Part shown: one piece after another, positions 59,818 through 64,000 of the stretch | Numbering within the stretch: the stretch's first letter is position 1 | Layout: every line of letters starts with the position of its first letter | The notes under the pieces: generated by a model | Databases searched by the model: none | What the model saw: the letters and a program-made list of their open reading frames with translations, nothing else | Told to the model about the DNA's origin: nothing | Source: Bin5 sp965207495 | Lineage (GTDB): Bacteria; Chloroflexota; Anaerolineae; Caldilineales; Caldilineaceae | Direction of reading: 5' to 3' | DNA: 64,000 bases | NCBI GenBank assembly: GCA_965207495.1 | Contig: OZ242287.1 | Coordinates: forward strand, 1 to 64,000 | Made by a program: the position numbers and the translations under genes

Positions 59818-59934
59818 GTTGGTGGCAAGAGCGGTGGGGAGACACCCGGTCCCATCTCGAACCCGGTAGTAAAGTCCACCAGCGTCGATGGTAGTGCGGG
59901 GGCGACCCCGTGTGAGAGTAGACCGCTGCCAACC
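59818..59934 (+). rRNA. rrf: 5S ribosomal RNA
   Basis: About 117 bases. Terminal helix GTTGGTGGC/GCTGCCAAC, with the conserved CCCATCTCGAACCCGG region and GGTAGTGCGGGG. Follows 23S by about 220 bases. Confidence 0.93.
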
Positions 59935-59962
59935 TCCTCTTTCTTATATATCAGTAGTTCGG

Positions 59963-59990
59963 AAACTCCCTTAGCGGGAGTTTTTTTGTT
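59963..59990 (+). terminator. rRNA operon terminator
   Basis: AACTCCC-TTAGC-GGGAGTT stem followed by a run of T residues. Confidence 0.93.
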
Positions 59991-60068
59991 TTCTCAGGCG
60001 CGCGCCCGGGATAAACTGCGGGAGCGTGGATGTCGTGCTTAGGGGAGATGATTCGGTGACCGTTTTCC

Positions 60069-60266
60069 TGGGTGCATCTTAGATTTGGGGTGGGAACAGT
60101 CTGGCGGGAGTATTATGCCGACGGTGGATCATTTTTCTTCCGGCTATTGGAGAGACGTAGGGCAGGGGTTAGGCCTGGCTTTACCAGGAGGCCCGTTGAT
60201 TAAGGAGACACAGGGCAGGCCCCGTGCCCGCACTGTGCCTGCCCCTACCGGAGCGGTTGGGGAGAA
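60069..60266 (+). repeat. companion repeat, copy 2
   Basis: Matches 8846-9079 at both ends (GGTGCATCTTAGATTTGGGG, AACAGTCTGGCGGGAG; GTGCCTGCCCCTACC) with a different middle. Confidence 0.68.
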
Positions 60267-60379
60267 TACTGTTGGCTAGACACGTTGCTGGGGAAGAATG
60301 AGCAAGGTGGCTAGCAAGGGCGGGGCGTTGCGGGGGCGCAGCCCCTGCACAAGGGAGGGCCGAAGGCCCGAACGCCCAA
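60267..60379 (+). repeat. dispersed structured repeat, copy E (short form)
   Basis: Single GCTAGACACGTTGCT arm pairing with AGCAAGGTGGCTAGC, then both GC hairpins. The cleanest copy for judging the fold. Confidence 0.88.
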
Positions 60380-60406
60380 AGACCAGGAGAGAGTGAAGAG
60401 GTGGCA

Positions 60407-60664
60407 ATGCCAGTTCAACGGTCTGCTGAGGAGGTGGGCCGCCTTGGCGACAAGATATACGAAAGAGACATCCGGACACAGGTGGAAGCGACCTGTCACG
60501 GAAAGATAGTCGCGATAGACATCGATAGCGGCGACTACGCCATTGGAGACACAGTCTCGATCGCATCGGAGCGACTGAGGGAGCAATGTCCGGGCGCCGA
60601 TGTCTGGAGTGTCAGGGTCGGATTCCGGACGCTACGCAACTTCCGGGGCCGACCTCTACCCTAG
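60407..60664 (+). CDS. small conserved-type hypothetical protein
   Basis: 85 residues from ATG 60407 (GAGG five bases upstream; GTG 60401 is an alternative). It contains GKIVAIDIDSGDYAIGDTVS, then a helix and VRVGFRTLRNFRGR, resembling short stand-alone proteins seen in cyanobacteria and Chloroflexota whose function is unknown. The start lies right after repeat copy E, and the stop overlaps the convergent oppD-like gene by nine bases. Confidence 0.6.
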   Translation: MPVQRSAEEVGRLGDKIYERDIRTQVEATCHGKIVAIDIDSGDYAIGDTVSIASERLREQCPGADVWSVRVGFRTLRNFRGRPLP

Positions 60665-61627
60665 CCCATCCTCAAACAGCCAGCATCTTGCCATTTGACC
60701 GTCGGCCGGTTCGAAGGCCGGCGGGTTTTCGTGTGCGCACGGTTCAAAAGCCAGAGGGCAGCGCGGGTGGAAACGGCAGCCGGCGGGCGGCTGGCGCAGG
60801 TCGGGCGGGGCGCCGGGGATGAACTGCGGGGTCGTGTCGGCGTGGAGCCGGGGGATGCTGGCCAGAAGCCGTTGTGTATAGGGGTGGCTGGGGTGCAGCA
60901 GCACCTGCTCGGCGCTGCCGATCTCGACGATCTCTCCGGCATAGACGACGGCCAAGTCGTCGCAGACATCGCTCGCGAGGGCGATGTCGTGGGTGATGAA
61001 GATGATGGCCAGGTTCAGCTCCTGTTTCAGCCGTTTGAGCAGGTTGGTGATCTGGGTCTGAACGCTGGCGTCGAGGGCCGAAGTCGGCTCGTCCATGATG
61101 ACCAGGGGCGGCTCGAGGATGAGGGCGGCTGCGATCATGGCGCGCTGCTTCATACCGCCGCTCAACTCGTGGGGATAACGAAGATAGACGTCGGTGGGCA
61201 GCCCGACGTAGGCCAGCAGCTCCTGAGCGCGGGCGCGGGCCTCCCTTTTGCCGGCGGTCCCGCTCACCACGAGCGGTTCGATGATCTGCTCCCCCACGCG
61301 CAGGACAGGGTTAAAGCCGTTCTGCGCGCCCTGCGGCACGAGGGCCAGCTTGCGCCAGCGAATCTCCTGCCGGAAACGGTCGTCCGCCAAGCCGAGAAGC
61401 TCCTGACCATCCAGCCAGATTTGGCCGTCATAGCGGGCCACGTTTGAGGGCAGCATGCGCATGATGGCGAGGGCGAGCGAGGATTTGCCGCTGCCCGATT
61501 CGCCGACGAGGCCGAGAGCGGAGCCGCCGCTGGCGAGGGAAAAGGAGACGTTGTCGACGGCGCGCACAGCGCCGGCCCGGTCGGCATAGTGGAAGGTGAG
61601 ATCGCGAACGTCGAGAAGCGATGTCAT
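60656..61627 (-). CDS. peptide ABC transporter ATP-binding protein
   Basis: 323 residues, OppD/DppD type. Walker A GESGSGKSS, signature LSGGMKQR, Walker B LVIMDEPTSALD, and the C-terminal oligopeptide-transporter zinc-like motif GCRFHPRCPLAFEPC. ATG 61627 overlaps the upstream permease stop (ATGA), so the two are translationally coupled. Confidence 0.94.
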   Translation of the reverse strand: MTSLLDVRDLTFHYADRAGAVRAVDNVSFSLASGGSALGLVGESGSGKSSLALAIMRMLPSNVARYDGQIWLDGQELLGLADDRFRQEIRWRKLALVPQGAQNGFNPVLRVGEQIIEPLVVSGTAGKREARARAQELLAYVGLPTDVYLRYPHELSGGMKQRAMIAAALILEPPLVIMDEPTSALDASVQTQITNLLKRLKQELNLAIIFITHDIALASDVCDDLAVVYAGEIVEIGSAEQVLLHPSHPYTQRLLASIPRLHADTTPQFIPGAPPDLRQPPAGCRFHPRCPLAFEPCAHENPPAFEPADGQMARCWLFEDGLG

Positions 61628-63060
61628 GACGCCGGTTGCCTCAGGCGCGGATTGACGATCGGCTCGATACCCAACGCCAGAAGCATGAAGGTGAGGGCAG
61701 TGAGGACGATGCAGAGACCGGGGGGCACGATCCACCACCAGTAGCCGACATAGATGCCCCCGGTGCGGAAGCCGGTCTCCAGTATCTGGCCCCAGGTTGG
61801 GATGGAGGGATCGCCGAGGCCGAGAAAGCTGAGGCCTGCCTCGGCCAAGATCGCGGAGGGGGCGGCGAATATGAGCTGGGCGAGGACGTAGGGTGTGATC
61901 TGGGGCAGGATATGACGGAACATCACCCGCCGCCGCGACGCGCCCAAGCTCTGGATGGCCTCGATCAGCTGGTTGGTGCGCATGTGGAGGACCATGCTGC
62001 GGACCTGAATGGTCAGTCCGGGCCAGCCGAAGGCGACGAGGATGAAGATGATTATCCAGAGGCTGGGGCCGATGATGAAGAGCATGAAGATGAGCAGGGG
62101 CAGGACGGGCACGTTGGCGACGATGTCGGAGAAGCGCTGGATGGTGATGTCGGCGCGGCCGCCGAGGTAACCGCTGGCGATGCCCAGGGTTGTGCCGATG
62201 GCGGTGGACATGAAGGCGGCGATGACGCCGATGAAGAGCGCGACGGGCAGGCCGAACAGAAGGCCGCGGGCCAGGTCTCTGCCCAGGCTATCGGTGCCCA
62301 TCAGGCCAAAAACGGCGCCGCCTACGACGAAGCGCACTTTCCCCACGCTGTCGCCCTCCGCCCGCAGTGCGGCCTGGACGATGATCTCATAGTCGCCGGT
62401 CAGGGGGACGAAGGCTTCGTCGGAATCGCCGGCAGGCACGCCGAAGAGGATACGGTCTACGCGTCCGCCGATCTGGGCGCCGTTCAGGCGCAGGTCGAAT
62501 TCGTCGGCAAGGAAGTTCTGCGCCGCAGTCACGGTTGCTTCGTCGGTGCTCAGCTGCACGCGCAGCGGTGTTTGGGCGTAGCGCTGGAACGGTCCGCTCT
62601 CGTCTTCGCGTGGTCCGCGCACGGCGTGGCGGTAGATGCGCAGCTGTTTGCCGTCCGGCCGTTTGAGCGAGATCAGAACCAGGGGGGGCCGCTCGGCATA
62701 TTTGACGTCGGCGAGGGTGACGGCCAGGAAGGTCGGCGGGTGGGAAGAGGCGTAGGTCAGGGGGAAACGCCAGCTGTGGACCGGTCCGCTGCGGGCCATC
62801 TGCACGGTGTGCGGCTCGGTGCCCTCGAAGACACGGTGGAGAGGCCGGGCTTCGCGGCGCAGTGCGTTGGTCCAGGTGGGAGGCACGGCCTTGGGGTTGT
62901 CGACCCAGACGACGGGATTGCTCCACTGGCTTTCGCCGAAGTCGAGTGGGAATGAGAGCAGCACATAGAGTGCCACCAGGATCAGCAGGCACATCAGGCC
63001 GGCGCCGCCGAAGCCCGGCCCGCTGCGCAGCAGCTCGCGCAAGGCGCTGGCCATGCTCAC
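61624..63060 (-). CDS. peptide ABC transporter permease, OppC type, with large insert
   Basis: 478 residues; ordinary OppC proteins have about 300. After the first membrane helix (about 20-38) comes an extracytoplasmic insert of about 210 residues (41-253), before the usual GTDSLGRDLARGLLFG and five helices. The permease EAA-type loop is QSLGASRRRVMFRHILPQ. GTG 63060 is taken (GAGG upstream); ATG 63054 is possible. Confidence 0.9.
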   Translation of the reverse strand: MSMASALRELLRSGPGFGGAGLMCLLILVALYVLLSFPLDFGESQWSNPVVWVDNPKAVPPTWTNALRREARPLHRVFEGTEPHTVQMARSGPVHSWRFPLTYASSHPPTFLAVTLADVKYAERPPLVLISLKRPDGKQLRIYRHAVRGPREDESGPFQRYAQTPLRVQLSTDEATVTAAQNFLADEFDLRLNGAQIGGRVDRILFGVPAGDSDEAFVPLTGDYEIIVQAALRAEGDSVGKVRFVVGGAVFGLMGTDSLGRDLARGLLFGLPVALFIGVIAAFMSTAIGTTLGIASGYLGGRADITIQRFSDIVANVPVLPLLIFMLFIIGPSLWIIIFILVAFGWPGLTIQVRSMVLHMRTNQLIEAIQSLGASRRRVMFRHILPQITPYVLAQLIFAAPSAILAEAGLSFLGLGDPSIPTWGQILETGFRTGGIYVGYWWWIVPPGLCIVLTALTFMLLALGIEPIVNPRLRQPAS

Positions 63061-63133
63061 GGCGTTTTCCTCTTCGCGCCGGTCTTCGTTGGGGAGCCAG
63101 AGGGCGCCCCGGCTGGAAAGCTGCCGTTCGGCA

Positions 63134-64000
63134 TCAGTCTGTGTACCTCACACGAGGGTCGAGAAAGACGTACAGGGCTTCCAACACGATGCGGATCACG
63201 ACGTACATCAACGTGAAGATGAAGGTGAGGGCAACGATGACGTTTTCATCGGGGGTGCCGGCGAGGGCATCGTAGTAGAGGCGGCCCATGCCCTGCCAGT
63301 TGAAGACGGTCTCCACCAGGATCGAGCCTGAGAGCGATCCGGCCAGGCCGAACATGAGGCCGGTGACGATCGGGGGTGCGGCTACGCGCAGAATGTGACG
63401 GAGGCGCACGCGGCTTTCGGGTAGGCCCTTGGCGCGGGCGATCTTGACGTGGTCCTCCTGGGCGATATTGAGTGTGATGGTGCGAATCGAGTAGATGGAC
63501 GGCCCGAAGCTGACGAGGACGAGGGTAATCACGGGCAGCAGGGCATGGGATACGAGATCGAAAAAGCGGGCCAAGGGCTGTGTGGGCGGCGGCGTGCTGT
63601 ACATGCCGCCGGAGGGAAGGATACGCAGCTGGATGGAGAGAATCAGGATGAGCAGGATGCCGATCCACCAGGTGGGAACGGCAAAGGAGACGGCCGCAAA
63701 GCCGGAGACAAAGCGATCGAGCCAGGAGCCCTGGCGGGTGGCAAGATAGGCGCCGCCGATGATACCAATGGCGGCGGTGATGATCAGCGATGTGGTGAGC
63801 AGGAGCATGGAGTTGGGCACACGCTCCGTCACGATATCGAAGACGCGGTTGCTGCCGTCGAAGCTGCGCAGCGTACGGGCTTCGCCGAGGTCGAGGGTCA
63901 ACACGCGCAGCGCGGTGCGGGGGAGGCGGTAGTACCAGGGCGTACTCAGCCCATAGAAGATTTCCAACTCCTCGCGGCGCTTCTCCAGCACCTTTTCCAT
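63134..64000 (-). CDS. peptide ABC transporter permease, OppB type, 5' truncated
   Basis: 288 residues visible; the gene runs off the window, so the first membrane helix and true start are missing. Visible are about five helices and the EAA-type loop RAKGLPESRVRLRHILRVA. Encoded upstream of the OppC-type permease on the same strand. Confidence 0.9.
   Translation of the reverse strand: MEKVLEKRREELEIFYGLSTPWYYRLPRTALRVLTLDLGEARTLRSFDGSNRVFDIVTERVPNSMLLLTTSLIITAAIGIIGGAYLATRQGSWLDRFVSGFAAVSFAVPTWWIGILLILILSIQLRILPSGGMYSTPPPTQPLARFFDLVSHALLPVITLVLVSFGPSIYSIRTITLNIAQEDHVKIARAKGLPESRVRLRHILRVAAPPIVTGLMFGLAGSLSGSILVETVFNWQGMGRLYYDALAGTPDENVIVALTFIFTLMYVVIRIVLEALYVFLDPRVRYTD

Overview
The window looks like a bacterial chromosome segment from a Chloroflexota lineage (Anaerolineae/Caldilineae-like). 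This rests on the moderately high GC content, threonine/proline 'TPTATP' linkers in exported proteins, plant-type leucine-rich repeats, RNase Y, RicT and DUF3048 proteins, and housekeeping operon order. The phylum is inferred from gene style; no database was consulted. Non-ATG starts with good ribosome binding sites are frequent (rplJ, dnaA and uppS TTG; rpsB, frr and cdsA GTG).

1-8.6 kb is core: the 3' end of rplA, rplJ behind a leader with a terminator-like hairpin, rplL (no rpoBC follows), holB-ricT, then on the minus strand rny, recX and recA. 8.6-33.7 kb is an accessory block. It holds a frameshifted orphan cas1 relic, one 12.9-kb gene for an exported LRR/fibronectin protein, two NarL-type sensor kinases with a response regulator flanked by relics of further kinases, a pair of related small Cys/His proteins, an LRR relic, a secreted Thr/Ala-rich protein, two small peptides missed by normal length cut-offs, and a repeat-rich lipoprotein. 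A ~250-bp leader is shared by the giant LRR gene and the secreted-protein gene 19 kb apart, which suggests common control or a common module.

33.7-38.7 kb returns to core: dnaA, a putative oriC, a GNAT protein and a DUF3048/SH3 envelope protein. An intact 1,567-bp IS66-family element (38857-40423, 15-bp inverted repeats, 8-bp target duplication) lies inside an older dispersed repeat. 41-54.1 kb carries slipin, DUF971, a site-2 protease, rpe, a heterodimeric ABC exporter, the convergent rpsB-tsf-pyrH-frr-uppS-cdsA operon and an OmpR-type regulator. 54.3-60.0 kb is an rRNA operon (16S-tRNA-Ile-23S-5S) with two candidate promoters, long processing stems and a terminator. The window ends in a peptide ABC transporter on the minus strand whose first permease runs off the edge.

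A ~110-125-bp structured repeat occurs five times in intergenic gaps (2.0, 9.1, 40.5, 40.7, 60.3 kb), with companion repeats around it. No CRISPR array is present. The most unusual content is the 10-33 kb surface-sensing block and the dispersed structured repeat.
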